The notes below the pieces were generated by a model, which saw nothing but the letters and a program-made list of their open reading frames with translations, was not told the DNA's origin and ran no database searches. DNA of 64,000 nucleotides from NCBI RefSeq assembly GCF_018861025.1, contig NZ_JAHKQH010000007.1, forward strand, positions 177,357-241,356. Reading direction: 5' to 3'. The stretch is from Psychrosphaera sp. B3R10 (lineage in GTDB: Bacteria; Pseudomonadota; Gammaproteobacteria; Enterobacterales; Alteromonadaceae). Shown piece after piece: positions 17,137 to 27,660 of this stretch (positions are counted from its first letter, which is position 1; each line of letters begins with the position of its first letter). Made by a program: the position numbers and the translations under genes.

Positions 17137-17586
17137 CTAAACATCTTCGTTAAACAAAATGCCAGTGGTTTTGCCTAAACTTTTAATTAGGTCTAACACT
17201 TCTTGGGATGGAATTTGTCTAATGACATCACCTGATAGTGAATCTTTGACCGTAATCACATTCCTATTGGCTTCATCGTCTACAGAAAATTCGATTGAAC
17301 GATTTAGTGACTCAACAAAACTTTGCAAAGACTGAGCCATATTGGTCATTTGTTCCTTTGACAAATCCGATTCAACCGTTTCGGCTGTTTCCTGTTGAGT
17401 ATTTTGATCATTTTGATCATGTCCAATTTGCTGCTTAATATAGACGTCAGTTTGAGGAGCCGCACCTGAATTCTTATCAACAGCCACAACGAGTTCATTC
17501 TCATCCGTTTTATTCAATACATCTGGCACATTACTTTTTGTAACTGCCGATGTCTCAGTGTGGCCGATAGGATTTAGAGTATTCAT
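17137..17586 (-). CDS. flaG: FlaG family protein
   Basis: A 149-residue protein whose C-terminal half (about 80-149), with VKDSLSGDVIRQIPSQEVLDLI, is the FlaG domain. The N-terminal half is Gln/Asp-rich and poorly conserved. FlaG affects filament length in Vibrio, Pseudomonas and Campylobacter. It sits between the second flagellin gene and fliD, the usual place. An intrinsic terminator lies between it and the flagellin, so flaG-fliD expression probably comes from read-through or from a promoter I did not find. Confidence 0.9.
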   Translation of the reverse strand: MNTLNPIGHTETSAVTKSNVPDVLNKTDENELVVAVDKNSGAAPQTDVYIKQQIGHDQNDQNTQQETAETVESDLSKEQMTNMAQSLQSFVESLNRSIEFSVDDEANRNVITVKDSLSGDVIRQIPSQEVLDLIKSLGKTTGILFNEDV

Positions 17587-17610
17587 GTCAAATCTCCGAT
17601 TTTAAAAACG

Positions 17611-17646
17611 AAAAAAGCAAAAGGGTTTTGACACGCCTTTTGCTTT
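17611..17646 (-). terminator. Intrinsic terminator after the second flagellin gene
   Basis: On the minus strand AAAGCAAAAGG pairs with CCTTTTGCTTT across an 11-base loop, followed by a run of T. It lies just past the flagellin stop at 17669. Confidence 0.8.
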
Positions 17647-17668
17647 CCATTGTGTCTAGCTTGAAATA

Positions 17669-19414
17669 TTACCCAAGTAAACTTAGCGCCGACTGCGGCA
17701 GCTGGTTTGCCTGTGCAAGTATTGAAGTACTTGCCTGTTGCAATATTTGGTTCTTCGTCAACTGCGCTGTCTCAGTAGCAAAGTCCGTATCACGAATTCG
17801 TGAACGTGCTGCCGATGAGTTTTCTACAACGTTAGTTAAGTTACTAATTGTTGATGTTAGACGATTTTGAATCGCACCTAAACCTGCACGTTGACTGTCG
17901 ATGTAGCTTAATGCACCGTCAATGATATCAACCGCTTTTTGAGCACCAATCGCTGTACCGATATTAATATCGTCAACAGTATTTTTCTCAGACAAAGTTG
18001 CTGTATTCGCAGTACCTTGCAAGATATGCGCATTCTCATTCATTGCAGTTGTAGTATCAACAAATTTCATTTTGAAATCGTCATTTGATTTCATATTTAC
18101 CACACCAACAAACTCTGCATATACGGCGTTTGTCTGAGTGAAACCAGTTTCAGTTGTACCACGTGATATCAACCAACCCTGTGCGATAACGTCTTTATCG
18201 TTTTCAACATCACCTTCATATGTGTAGGTATTTGCACGGATAGCCGCCAAACTTGCTAGGTCGCCAGAAACTTGCATGTTCTCAATACGGATATTGTCGC
18301 CACGTTCACTCGTTAGAACAACACGTCCATCACCAGTAAGTGAGGCTGAAATACCAGTCTCAGAAGCTGCTTCGTTAATTGCGTTAACAACTGAACTAAG
18401 TTCTTCTGTTTTTTCCAAAGTGAATTTAACACCTACGCCTTCGTCTTGATTTTGCCCTTTAAGGTCAAATGTGAAGGTTACGCCGTCTAACTCATTTGTA
18501 CTTGTATTTAAGAAGATACCTGTATCTGTAGAACCGTGCCAGAAGTCTAACGTAACTGTGTTACGTGCGTCGGCATCAACACCAGTTTTAGTTGCAACTG
18601 ATTGGATTGCACGCTGAGTTTCATATGCGCTACCAAACTCGTCTAAAAGTACAGCGTTTGCACTTCCTAAGTACCCTTTGATACCTAGCTCAACAGTTTC
18701 ACCTGAGTTAGCTAAAGATTTGTACGGGTCGGTAACAGCTTGAGAAGTAGTGCCATAAAAACCAACTGAGAAATTACCTAAACCAGCACCTGCACTTAAT
18801 GTTGTAGCTGTATTGGCAAAGGCCGATAAACTACCAGAACTCACTGCTGATTTTGTTGCAATAGTATGATTCGAGTTGTACGCACCTAATTCATAAGATT
18901 CATTACCCATGTCTTCTGAGTAAAATGAACCTACGCTAACCGCAATGGTTTCAAATGAACGAGCGCCAACTTGGAATTGCTCTGTACCGAATGTACCGTC
19001 AAGTAATTTACGGTCACCGAATGTAGTAGAACTAGCGATACGGTCTAACTCTCGTTGTAACTGAACCACTTCTTCTTGAAGAGCAGAACGGTCACCGTCA
19101 GAATATGTACCATTGGCTGCCTGAACAGACAAGTCACGCATACGATGTAAGATGTTTGTGCTTTCTTGTAACGCACCTTCAGCGGTTTGCGCCATTGAAA
19201 TACCATCGTTTGCATTACGAGTTGCCACATTCAAACCATTTATTTGCGATGTTAAACGGTTTGAAATCTGCATGCCCGCAGCATCATCTTTCGCGCTATT
19301 AATACGCAAACCTGATGACAAACGTTGCATAGATGTTTGTAAACTTTCACCTGATTTACTCAAGTTTCTTTGAGCATTCAACGAAGTTGGGTTTGTTTGA
19401 ACGGTTAAAGCCAT
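17669..19414 (-). CDS. fliC: Flagellin (distal paralogue, sigma-28 promoter)
   Basis: A 581-residue flagellin. The N-terminal D0/D1 region has [22 protein letters not shown] and the C-terminal D0 region ends in [10 protein letters not shown]. The central part (about 180-480) is a large variable domain, roughly twice the length seen in Vibrio or Shewanella flagellins. It is highly similar along its whole length to the flagellin at 19654-21411, so the pair arose by tandem duplication. It has its own promoter of the sigma-28 type (19549-19575) and terminator (17611-17646). Exposed Ser/Thr in the middle are likely Maf glycosylation sites. Confidence 0.95.
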   Translation of the reverse strand: MALTVQTNPTSLNAQRNLSKSGESLQTSMQRLSSGLRINSAKDDAAGMQISNRLTSQINGLNVATRNANDGISMAQTAEGALQESTNILHRMRDLSVQAANGTYSDGDRSALQEEVVQLQRELDRIASSTTFGDRKLLDGTFGTEQFQVGARSFETIAVSVGSFYSEDMGNESYELGAYNSNHTIATKSAVSSGSLSAFANTATTLSAGAGLGNFSVGFYGTTSQAVTDPYKSLANSGETVELGIKGYLGSANAVLLDEFGSAYETQRAIQSVATKTGVDADARNTVTLDFWHGSTDTGIFLNTSTNELDGVTFTFDLKGQNQDEGVGVKFTLEKTEELSSVVNAINEAASETGISASLTGDGRVVLTSERGDNIRIENMQVSGDLASLAAIRANTYTYEGDVENDKDVIAQGWLISRGTTETGFTQTNAVYAEFVGVVNMKSNDDFKMKFVDTTTAMNENAHILQGTANTATLSEKNTVDDINIGTAIGAQKAVDIIDGALSYIDSQRAGLGAIQNRLTSTISNLTNVVENSSAARSRIRDTDFATETAQLTKNQILQQASTSILAQANQLPQSALSLLG

Positions 19415-19548
19415 GATAATTCCCCTTCCGGTTTATCTTTTTTAAGCTAATTTTTAAGCCTGTTACCTTCTATTTCGGAAGGTTCTACGAATTCTTTAGT
19501 AAAAATTTAAAGTTTTTTTTATTTCTTTAAATTTCTCTATCAAGGTAT

Positions 19549-19575
19549 TTATCGACGGCTAATTAGAAAACTTAA
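19549..19575 (-). promoter_or_regulatory. Sigma-28 (FliA) promoter of the distal flagellin
   Basis: The minus strand reads TTAAGTTT, 11 bases, GTCGATAA. Each half has one mismatch from the FliA consensus TAAAGTTT-N11-GCCGATAA and the spacing is exact. The leader to the ATG at 19414 is about 130 bases. Confidence 0.75.
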
Positions 19576-19585
19576 TAAAAAAACT

Positions 19586-19619
19586 CAAAAAAAAACTCTC
19601 CAAGGGCCTTGGAGAGTTT
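19586..19619 (-). terminator. Intrinsic terminator after the first flagellin gene
   Basis: A 12-bp perfect stem, AAACTCTCCAAG with CTTGGAGAGTTT around a 3-base loop, is followed on the minus strand by nine T. It separates the two flagellin transcription units. Confidence 0.92.
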
Positions 19620-19653
19620 AAAATGAGGGATAAACAAGGGGTTAGGGCAAAAA

Positions 19654-21411
19654 TTAACCACCCAGTAGTGATAGAGCAGACTGCGGTAACTGATTAGCCT
19701 GGGCTAAAATAGACGTACCGGCTTGTTGCAATATCTGATTTTTTGTCAGTTGCGCAGTTTCTACAGCGAAGTCCGCATCTCGAATTCGACTTCTAGAGCC
19801 ACTGGCATTTTCAATAACATTTGTTAAATTCGAAATAGTACTGGTTAATCGGTTTTGTACCGCACCTAAACCTGCACGTTGACTATCTATGTGTGACAAA
19901 GCACCGTCAATAATATCGATTGCTAATTGCGCACCGATGGCAGTACTGATATTAATGTCGTCAACCGTTTCTTTATTAGAAATTGACGTCGTACCTGCGG
20001 TACCTTGTAATATCATCGCATTGTCATTCATCGCAGTAGTCGTATCGACAAGACTCATTTTGAAATCATCATTGGAGCTCATTCGAACGACACCAACAAA
20101 TTCCGCATAAACCGAGTTTGTATCAGTAAATACAGACTGTCCATTACCAGCACTGACTAACCAACCCTGAGAAATTGCGTCTTTATCATCCGAAACTTCA
20201 CCTTCGTATGTATAGGTCGTCGCTCTGATAGCAGCTTGACTTGCCAAGTTACCTGAAACTTGCAGGTTTTCCATGCGAATATTGTCGCCACGCTCACTCG
20301 TTAGAACAAGTCGCCCGTCACCTGTTAATGAAGCGGAAATACCCGTTTCACCAGCGGCTTCATTTATAGCGTTAACTGCTGTAGATAAATCTTCAGTATT
20401 TTCAATCGAAAATTTAATACGTGCCGGATCATCATCCATCCCAGAGTTTAAACCTTTTAGGTCAAACTGGAAGGTGACAGCGTCTAGCTCATTAGTATTG
20501 GTATTCATAAAAATACCAGTGTCTGACGAGCCTTGCCAGAAATCCAACGCTACAGTGGTTCTTGCATCTGCATCAACCCCTGTCTCAGTTGTAATCGCCT
20601 GAACAGAACGTTGTACATTGTAGGCACTACCAAACTCATCTAGTAATACCGCGGTCGCGCTACCTAATGAACCTTTAACACCTAGTTCAACTGTAAGACC
20701 AGAATTTGCTAGTGCATTAAACGGATTAGAAACAGCACCCGATGTATTCGAATAAAAACCTACCGAGAAGTTACCTAAACCGGCACCTAAACTCAACGCA
20801 GACGCCGAATTGGTAAAGTTTGATAAGTTGCCAGAACTAGTCGCCGCTTTACTGCCTACCGAATGATTTGAATTATACGCACCGAGTTCATAAGACTCAC
20901 TACCCAAATCTTCCGCATAGAACGAACCAACGCTTACCGCGATAGTTTGGAAAGCTTTTGCGCCTACCTGGAACTGTTCTGTACCAAATGTACCGTCAAG
21001 CAACTTACGATCACCAAACGTTGTGGTTTCCGCAATTCGGTCTAGTTCTCGTTGCAACTGTGTCACTTCTTCTTGAAGTGCCGCCCGGTCGCCGTCAGAA
21101 TAGGTACCATTGGCTGCCTGTATCGACAGATCTCGCATACGATGCAAGATGTTTGTACTTTCTTGTAATGCACCTTCCGCTGTTTGCGCCATAGAAATAC
21201 CATCATTAGCATTTCGTGTCGCAACGTTAAGGCCATTAATTTGCGAAGTTAATCGGTTTGATATTTGCATACCAGCCGCATCGTCCTTCGCACTATTGAT
21301 TCGTAATCCCGACGAGAGTCGTTGCATAGATGTTTGCAACATTTCTGTCGAGTTATTTAAATTCCGTTGCCCATTAATCGAGGCAACGTTTGTGTTAATA
21401 AACATACCCAT
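19654..21411 (-). CDS. fliC: Flagellin (proximal paralogue, sigma-54 promoter)
   Basis: A 585-residue flagellin with the same D0/D1 ends as its neighbour (N-terminal [21 protein letters not shown]-terminal [11 protein letters not shown]) and a similarly enlarged middle domain. A near-perfect sigma-54 promoter (21456-21471) precedes it, whereas the downstream copy has a sigma-28 promoter. In Vibrio the sigma-54-driven flagellin (FlaA) is the essential one and sigma-28-driven copies are accessory; the same hierarchy is inferred here. It ends at a strong terminator (19586-19619). Confidence 0.95.
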   Translation of the reverse strand: MGMFINTNVASINGQRNLNNSTEMLQTSMQRLSSGLRINSAKDDAAGMQISNRLTSQINGLNVATRNANDGISMAQTAEGALQESTNILHRMRDLSIQAANGTYSDGDRAALQEEVTQLQRELDRIAETTTFGDRKLLDGTFGTEQFQVGAKAFQTIAVSVGSFYAEDLGSESYELGAYNSNHSVGSKAATSSGNLSNFTNSASALSLGAGLGNFSVGFYSNTSGAVSNPFNALANSGLTVELGVKGSLGSATAVLLDEFGSAYNVQRSVQAITTETGVDADARTTVALDFWQGSSDTGIFMNTNTNELDAVTFQFDLKGLNSGMDDDPARIKFSIENTEDLSTAVNAINEAAGETGISASLTGDGRLVLTSERGDNIRMENLQVSGNLASQAAIRATTYTYEGEVSDDKDAISQGWLVSAGNGQSVFTDTNSVYAEFVGVVRMSSNDDFKMSLVDTTTAMNDNAMILQGTAGTTSISNKETVDDINISTAIGAQLAIDIIDGALSHIDSQRAGLGAVQNRLTSTISNLTNVIENASGSRSRIRDADFAVETAQLTKNQILQQAGTSILAQANQLPQSALSLLGG

Positions 21412-21455
21412 TATGTTATCTCCTCAATGACAAAATTTTGCCGTTACACATAGTG

Positions 21456-21471
21456 AGCAACATGCGTGCCA
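21456..21471 (-). promoter_or_regulatory. Sigma-54 promoter of the proximal flagellin
   Basis: TGGCACGCATGTTGCT on the minus strand matches TGGCACG-N4-TTGCW exactly. The leader to the ATG at 21411 is about 35 bases. Activation by an FlrC/FleR-type regulator is expected, although none is encoded in the window. Confidence 0.88.
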
Positions 21472-21700
21472 AAGTTAAAAAACAAAAATGAAGTCGATTT
21501 ATTTATACTCAAGTCTAATATATTTCGATTTGAATAATAAGTTTTATTCTTTATATAACAGTAACTTAATTTAAAATTAAGAAAATAAACAACAGAGATC
21601 TTTATAGGTTTAGTGTGAGCTGGCTTTAACTAGCAGATTATTGACGTCTGAGAAAGTAATGGCAATCAGTTGCCGTTTAAATTGTGTTAGGGGAAAACTA

Positions 21701-22312
21701 TTAACAATTTTCGACGGGATCTAACAAGTTGATGCTAATCAGATTTTCTTTGACCAGGCGATCTACAGTGGCCACAATACTATTTACGTCGTGTAATGCG
21801 TCATGAACATGACCTTTGAGTTGTATGCCTATTTGTTTATGTAACAAACCACTGCATACTTGAAAGTTATATTTCTCTATTTTACGCAGCGGCACACTTA
21901 AATCGATGTGTTCAAGTAACTTCGGCGCTAATCGAATTCCATTTAGCTCAGCATTTTCTGCTAGGACCTTTTGATCATTACCCCAACTCGCCAGTTTAAC
22001 GTCATCGCCCTGGCAAAATTTGTTAAAATCATAAATCGCCGCCGGAAAACTGACGCCTTTTTGATCGATCAATGTTTGAGTTATTCCAGTTAGGTCAATC
22101 ACGTATTGACTTAAGGTTGGATTTATAATTGGCTTTATATGTCTAGAAAAGGACTCTAAAATTTGACATCCCGTGTCGCAAACTTCAATTTTAAGTGCCG
22201 CCAGCTGGATAAGTTCTCTATGCTCCCAAGGTTCTGACCAACGTCTTGCCATTGAGCCTTCCCATGCGGTGAACTCAGTGTCGTAGATTACAAATAACAA
22301 ATGAATATCCAT
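21701..22312 (-). CDS. DEDDh 3'-5' exonuclease family protein
   Basis: A 203-residue exonuclease of the DnaQ/ERI-1-like fold. The Exo I motif is YDTEFTAWEGS near the N-terminus, a D in the Exo II region is present (SWGNDQKV), and Exo III is HDALHDV with the His and Asp of DEDDh enzymes. It probably trims single-stranded DNA or RNA ends. I chose the ATG at 22312, which starts just before the domain; a TTG lies two codons upstream. It lies between a flagellin gene and flgL with large gaps on both sides and has no evident flagellar role. Confidence 0.75.
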   Translation of the reverse strand: MDIHLLFVIYDTEFTAWEGSMARRWSEPWEHRELIQLAALKIEVCDTGCQILESFSRHIKPIINPTLSQYVIDLTGITQTLIDQKGVSFPAAIYDFNKFCQGDDVKLASWGNDQKVLAENAELNGIRLAPKLLEHIDLSVPLRKIEKYNFQVCSGLLHKQIGIQLKGHVHDALHDVNSIVATVDRLVKENLISINLLDPVENC

Positions 22313-22643
22313 TACCAATTCTGATGAAATTACAGATTAATAATGCCAATAATTTATAATTTGGCAAGGATTGAATTGGGACTAAAACGATTAGGTAATG
22401 AAAGTAGTCGATACTAAAAAATATTAGTAAAACTATGAGAGATATAAATGATTAAAAGGACAGAAACAAACAAACTGAGACTTGATGGCTTTGCCGGCAT
22501 GATTCTAATTCGTTTAGCGTTTTCGTAGCGCATTCGTTAAGCTTATTAGAAGTAGAATTAGAATTAGATTTGAAGGTAACGTAATGAGGGATGAAACGTC
22601 ATGTTAACGAGAATTATATGATTCGTTAACATGACATTATACG
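22313..22643. other. 331-base spacer between the exonuclease gene and flgL
   Basis: No gene is visible. It holds two inverted repeats: ATTCTAATTC (22502-22511) with GAATTAGAAT (22555-22564), and the stronger flgL-proximal hairpin at 22598-22635. The exonuclease promoter should lie at its left end; I see no clear one. Confidence 0.5.
22598..22635 (-). terminator. 13-bp inverted repeat downstream of flgL
   Basis: GTCATGTTAACGA and TCGTTAACATGAC are perfect 13-base arms around a 12-base AT-rich spacer, just past the flgL stop. No long T-run follows, so it may act as an mRNA-end hairpin or a protein-binding palindrome rather than a classic terminator. Confidence 0.55.
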
Positions 22644-24467
22644 TTAAAGGTAATTAAATAAACTTAGGTTTTGAATTTTAACAAAGGATTGTTGAGCTGC
22701 TTGTAGTGCAACTTTCGACGTTTCTAAATTGTTTACCGCTTCGTAAATATCCACTTCTTCTAGCGTCGCCAACGTTGAAATCGTAATCGATTGGAAATTT
22801 AATTGGGCTTGTTCCATATTATCGACAATATTCAGACGAGAACCAATTTCAGAACGAGTATTACCGGTAGTTACAAGTCCTTGATCCAACTCATGTAATA
22901 ACATACCTAACACCTCTACTCGGCGCGAGTTTTCTGGCCGAGCGACTTCAAACGTATCTCCTACTGCTGGAGTACCTGTGACTTCATATTCGATACCCGC
23001 AACAACAATTGCTTCACCTGAGGTGAATTCCGTATCAAAACTTTGACCTTCAGGTTGCGGTTTAATTCGTTTTGTGACTGGATCAATTTCATCCATTCTA
23101 ACACTATCTGCAACCCCATCGCCGATAGTATCGATAAAAGATATCCTAAAATCACCAATGACATTATCTTCAGGATACAAAACAATGCCCCCCGACAGTA
23201 TTCCGGTACCAGTGTTTGCCGGTATTACCATCGAACCTGAAGTTCCCGGAGTGTATAAAGGATGATCCGGTGGTAACAGATCACCAGGAGGGGTGTTTAA
23301 ATCTACAGAATTGAGAGCTTCATCATTAGCTGTTGCTACAAATCGCGAGCCATTAATTGTCATGCTATTGGATGCTTGAGACATAACCCACTGCGTGTTT
23401 TTTGTTGGTTCACCAAAAGTAAAACTTGTGCCAACAGCTGGTAATGCGGCGGCTGGATCAGATGGGAACTTACGCCCTCCCCACTCGATGGTATCTCCCA
23501 TTACAAATGGTACTGGACCAGCCACAACCTTGTTTCTATCTAAATCAACAATTTCATACTCGCCTGCAGCAGTAAAATTAACTTCAAAGTTTGATAACTC
23601 AGAATCTCGCTGTGGTGACAGGTCTATAGTTTCGCCCGCGACTGGAGGATTTGAGCCATTAGTTTGAAACGTGATCCCTTGAACGGTTATTTCGTCTCCA
23701 GGCAAATAACCCGTCACCGAATCTAAGACTTGATTCGCAGGGTCTAGGCCTAGGTCTATTATATCGTAGCCATCACCCGTTGCATTAAACTGAATTTGAT
23801 AGGTTGTTTCTGGAAATGCTGGCGACCTAAAAGCCGAAGGGTTGGTAACTGTCCCCGTGGATAATTTGTCTGAACTTGGCGTAAAATAACCATAATCTGA
23901 CGTTAAATTATCCACAAATGCGTTGCCTGTTGCATTTGCATCTACGTAAGTATTCGGTGCGATAAGCAAATCTCTTATCCCTTCATCCCCTTGGTATTGA
24001 GCAAAACCAAATTGATCGATTTCATAGGCAGGTGAAGTTGTCTGGTACCCAGAAAATATGTAATCCCCTGCTGAATTTGTTGCATTTACTTGCCCCATAA
24101 ATTCACTAACCCTAGCGCCAATTTCATTGCCTAAAGCCTGCAAGGCAGCAGAATCATAAGCTCCGTTTATGGCTTGGGTTAACAATTCTTGAGAACGGTA
24201 CAAAGTATTAGTCATGGAATCTAACTGAGTCTCAGAAACACTATTGTAGCGACGGGCACTATCTTGCGATGCTAAATATCTATCGCTGACCTGGATCTCT
24301 TTTTTCAGTCTTATTACCGTATTTGCCCCTGTTGGATCATCCGACGGATTAATGATCTTCTTACCCGTGGACAATTCTAACTGAGCTCTATCAAGGTTTG
24401 CTTGACGCGTTTGCAACTGAGCAACGTTTCGTTGGAAATAATTTGCTGTTGCTATTCTAGTGGCCAT
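22644..24467 (-). CDS. flgL: FlgL, hook-filament junction protein (HAP3)
   Basis: A 607-residue protein with flagellin-like N- and C-terminal ends (ELSTGKKIINPSDDP near residue 31; C-terminal QSFVKIQNLSLFNYL). The middle is far longer than in typical FlgL (300-400 residues). It holds three related segments at about 221-285, 290-353 and 436-511, each ending in a G-(D/E)-x-I...G...F/Y pattern followed by P-x-x-G-x-x-(F/I). FlgL joins hook to filament. It begins 10 bases after flgK and ends the flgJ-K-L unit. Confidence 0.93.
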   Translation of the reverse strand: MATRIATANYFQRNVAQLQTRQANLDRAQLELSTGKKIINPSDDPTGANTVIRLKKEIQVSDRYLASQDSARRYNSVSETQLDSMTNTLYRSQELLTQAINGAYDSAALQALGNEIGARVSEFMGQVNATNSAGDYIFSGYQTTSPAYEIDQFGFAQYQGDEGIRDLLIAPNTYVDANATGNAFVDNLTSDYGYFTPSSDKLSTGTVTNPSAFRSPAFPETTYQIQFNATGDGYDIIDLGLDPANQVLDSVTGYLPGDEITVQGITFQTNGSNPPVAGETIDLSPQRDSELSNFEVNFTAAGEYEIVDLDRNKVVAGPVPFVMGDTIEWGGRKFPSDPAAALPAVGTSFTFGEPTKNTQWVMSQASNSMTINGSRFVATANDEALNSVDLNTPPGDLLPPDHPLYTPGTSGSMVIPANTGTGILSGGIVLYPEDNVIGDFRISFIDTIGDGVADSVRMDEIDPVTKRIKPQPEGQSFDTEFTSGEAIVVAGIEYEVTGTPAVGDTFEVARPENSRRVEVLGMLLHELDQGLVTTGNTRSEIGSRLNIVDNMEQAQLNFQSITISTLATLEEVDIYEAVNNLETSKVALQAAQQSFVKIQNLSLFNYL

Positions 24468-24477
24468 AAATTACCTC

Positions 24478-26508
24478 CTAACCTGCCGCTGATAAGAGCG
24501 TTTGGAACGTCTCACGAGCAACGGTAATGATCCGCGCTGATGCTGAATATGCTTGTTGGTACTGAATTAAATTTGCCGCTTCTTCATCTAAATTAACCCC
24601 TTGAACTGCGGCTAATCTTGCGGATGAACCACTTAATAAGGTTTGATAGGAATCCCGGGCTATTTCTGTACTTTTAGTGTCTACACCTACCGCTGTTACT
24701 AGATCTGCATAACCCTCAGAGAAACTATTTAGTCCATTATCCATGGTCTTTTTACTCTGAAAGTTCAACATGCTTAACATATTAGTGTTATCACCCGGCC
24801 CAAACTTTTTGTTGTCATTTGGTATCAGATCATTATCTGCATGGGTTAAATTAAACACTTCATTGCCTGCCAACTCACCTTCAAATTGCATGGTAAATCC
24901 AGGGCCGTTTATAATTTTATCTGCAGCAATATCTTGAAACCCACCATTAACGGAGTTGCCCGCACTATCTTGAATATCGTACTGCGTGCCGGTTGCGTCT
25001 ACTACTATTTGCAGCATAGGATCCGGTAAAGGTGGAACATTGTTCGGTGAAGGATAACTGGCATTGCTCACATTATTAATTTCATAAAGTGACAAGCTCA
25101 CGTTATTTGTATTGGTCACAGAATCTATTTCAAAATAATTATCTGCCGCAGCAATGAGCTTTGGATCTTCAATCACAATATCAATTTTACTTGCGCCATT
25201 CTTCAAGGCATTGATTTGCCACCTATCGCCCGCTGTCATATTGTCTGTATCAATGGCCATAGACAAACCGGTATTGCCGATTGTTAACTCAGTGCCTGCA
25301 TTCATTTGTGCGATCTGCGCAGGATCAAAACTCTCGATAACATTGCCTTTTGCATCAGACACGATAAGATCTGTACCGTCATAGTCTAGATCATAAATAT
25401 CGGTTGTAAGTTGGCTGGAATTTCGAATATTGATTTCAAATTTAGATTCAACTGGGTTAGTGACCGCACCAAAGGTTCGACTTAGCACTAACTGTGGATC
25501 ATTAATATCGCTAAATAAATTAGACCCCACTTCGCCATTTAAATCACGCCCTAGTGACTGTTGCCTGTTGAACGAATCTGCAATAACGATAGCAAGTTTC
25601 CCTAACTCCCTTATCGCTGGCATTATCATTTCATCGCGGACATCGAGTAAACTAGACACAGAACCGCCGCTTAATTGGTCGGTAACAATTGATTTTGATT
25701 CGGAATCTTCTTTGGTCGAAACGCCAATCTCTAAAATACCAGAATCAAATTCATTGCGAATAACAGACATTGGCAATGCAAAGGCACCAGTAACCAAAGT
25801 TACGCCCTGGCCAACGGTGACATTCACAGTGCCATCATCTAGCTGTATTGTGTCGACCTGCGTCATCTGACTTAGTCTTTTTATTAGTTGCTCGCGGCTA
25901 TCTAGCAGATCATTCGGGGCAAAGCCCTCAGATCCAACAGCATTCTCAACCTGAATTTTACTGTTTAATAGTGCAATTTCAGAAGTAATAGAATTGATTT
26001 CTGAAACGGATGTATAAATCTCTTCATTAATTGACCCCATATGCTGAACAGCTACTTCTTCATAAAGAGTATTAAAACGTTTTACTGTATTTTCAGCCGT
26101 CGACAAAACGACATTTCTAGCTGAGATTAACGTTGGCTCTTCAACAACACCGTTAATGCCATTAAACATTTCTTCAAATGTGGCGGTTATGCCAGTGTCA
26201 GGATCGGCCAGTAGGTTATCTAATCGACTGGCGTTTGTTAGTCTTGTTTCATTATAATTGTATTGGCTTTCGTTAAAGATAACTTCATTGTAATTAAATT
26301 CATTAAACGTTCGGGTAATGGCAGCTAATTGAGTTCCGTTGCCAAGAAAAGTAGAACGAAAGGCGTTACCTACCGTAGACTCAGTTTCAACACGTTGTCG
26401 GCTGTAACCTTCGGTATTAACGTTAGCAATGTTATGACCTGTTGTGTCTAACCCAAATTGAGCTGCTGCTAACCCCGATACACCAGTACCTAAAATGCCA
26501 CTAGCCAT
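24478..26508 (-). CDS. flgK: FlgK, hook-filament junction protein (HAP1)
   Basis: A 676-residue protein. It has the N-terminal FlgK signature GLAAAQFGLDTTGHNIANVNTEGYSRQ region and the C-terminal VNLDEEAANLIQYQQAYSASAR region. FlgK is secreted by the flagellar export system and sits between hook and FlgL. It starts 11 bases after flgJ. One middle segment (about 480-545) resembles the repeats in FlgL. Confidence 0.95.
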   Translation of the reverse strand: MASGILGTGVSGLAAAQFGLDTTGHNIANVNTEGYSRQRVETESTVGNAFRSTFLGNGTQLAAITRTFNEFNYNEVIFNESQYNYNETRLTNASRLDNLLADPDTGITATFEEMFNGINGVVEEPTLISARNVVLSTAENTVKRFNTLYEEVAVQHMGSINEEIYTSVSEINSITSEIALLNSKIQVENAVGSEGFAPNDLLDSREQLIKRLSQMTQVDTIQLDDGTVNVTVGQGVTLVTGAFALPMSVIRNEFDSGILEIGVSTKEDSESKSIVTDQLSGGSVSSLLDVRDEMIMPAIRELGKLAIVIADSFNRQQSLGRDLNGEVGSNLFSDINDPQLVLSRTFGAVTNPVESKFEINIRNSSQLTTDIYDLDYDGTDLIVSDAKGNVIESFDPAQIAQMNAGTELTIGNTGLSMAIDTDNMTAGDRWQINALKNGASKIDIVIEDPKLIAAADNYFEIDSVTNTNNVSLSLYEINNVSNASYPSPNNVPPLPDPMLQIVVDATGTQYDIQDSAGNSVNGGFQDIAADKIINGPGFTMQFEGELAGNEVFNLTHADNDLIPNDNKKFGPGDNTNMLSMLNFQSKKTMDNGLNSFSEGYADLVTAVGVDTKSTEIARDSYQTLLSGSSARLAAVQGVNLDEEAANLIQYQQAYSASARIITVARETFQTLLSAAG

Positions 26509-26519
26509 TTTCTAACCCC

Positions 26520-27620
26520 TTATTCGACTTGCGGTTTAACGTCCAAATCGCCAATCATTGTTTTAAAACTGTTGCTTTGCAAAATGCCAAGGATCTTGTC
26601 TGCATAATTCGGATCCGTTGCATAGCCTGCCTTCTGTAAACTATGCAAAAAGTGTTCCGTATTGTCAGTGCGTTCTAATGCCTCATCGTATCGGCCGTTG
26701 CTTTTTAGAAAATTGACAAAGTCGTCAAACGACTCTGAAAAATTGTCATAGACACGAAACGGTTCAATTTTTCTTACCGGTAAGCCATTTTCAAACTCCA
26801 AAGTAGATTGTGCAGCTTTAGCGCCTTCCCAATCTCGATGCGCTTTAACGTTAAATAAGTTAAAACTCGACTCACCATTTTTATCTTCGATAATATGTTT
26901 ACCCCAACCTGTCTCAAGCGCCGTTTGAGCAACCATAACTGCGGGGTTAAGACCAATTTCAGATGCCGCTTTTTTGGCATAACTCCAAATTTGACTAACA
27001 AAATCTTTCGGTGTATCAAATTCCACCGGCTCTTTTTTCTGCTGTTGGGCAATATCTGTTGCCACTGGGTTGACCGTAAGACCGACATGTTTAAACGCAT
27101 CATCGACCATTTGGTTGAAGTGATTTTTAACGCCGTTCGGAGATAGCAACGCAGGGTCTAACAATGATGCGCTTAGAGGCAACTTATCCGTAGGATATTG
27201 ATTTAATGGATCTGTAGTTTGAGCGTTTGTTTGAGAGGTATTCCCAAATTCATGGCGCTCGAATGTTGCGTCGTTTCTCAGTGTCGTGCCATTACGATAT
27301 CGTTCGGGAGCATTGGACAGCTGTTGCACGATAAGTTCTGAAAGGCCTAAACTGCCTTTACTGGCCATGTCAGTAGCGAGTTGTTGGTCATACATATCAC
27401 GGAAAAACTTAGTCGTGTTTGAATGCATAGGGTTACCCTCTTCAAACGCGGCGTTCGCTTTTCGCATCGACTGCAACATCATATTGATGAAAATAGACTC
27501 GAAGTGTTCAGCAGCTTGCTTCAACGCTTCTTTGTCATCAGGGTTCGCTCCCGCATGCGCTTTGAGCTGCTGGATCCCCGCTATGTCTAGATAATTACCT
27601 GCATCGCCTAACTGATTCAT
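26520..27620 (-). CDS. flgJ: FlgJ, rod-cap protein with muramidase domain
   Basis: A 366-residue two-domain protein. Residues about 15-100 are the rod-binding domain (AAEHFESIFINMMLQSMRKA). Residues about 205-350 are a glucosaminidase-type peptidoglycan hydrolase domain with AQTALETGWGKHI. It opens the cell wall for the rod. Unlike the usual order it does not follow flgI directly: an orphan gene, a terminator and a hexamer repeat lie between. A weak sigma-54-like site is at 27661-27676. flgK follows after 11 bases. Confidence 0.95.
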   Translation of the reverse strand: MNQLGDAGNYLDIAGIQQLKAHAGANPDDKEALKQAAEHFESIFINMMLQSMRKANAAFEEGNPMHSNTTKFFRDMYDQQLATDMASKGSLGLSELIVQQLSNAPERYRNGTTLRNDATFERHEFGNTSQTNAQTTDPLNQYPTDKLPLSASLLDPALLSPNGVKNHFNQMVDDAFKHVGLTVNPVATDIAQQQKKEPVEFDTPKDFVSQIWSYAKKAASEIGLNPAVMVAQTALETGWGKHIIEDKNGESSFNLFNVKAHRDWEGAKAAQSTLEFENGLPVRKIEPFRVYDNFSESFDDFVNFLKSNGRYDEALERTDNTEHFLHSLQKAGYATDPNYADKILGILQSNSFKTMIGDLDVKPQVE

Positions 27621-27660
27621 ATGACGTTATTTTGACATTAGTTAATAATAACGTGATTAC

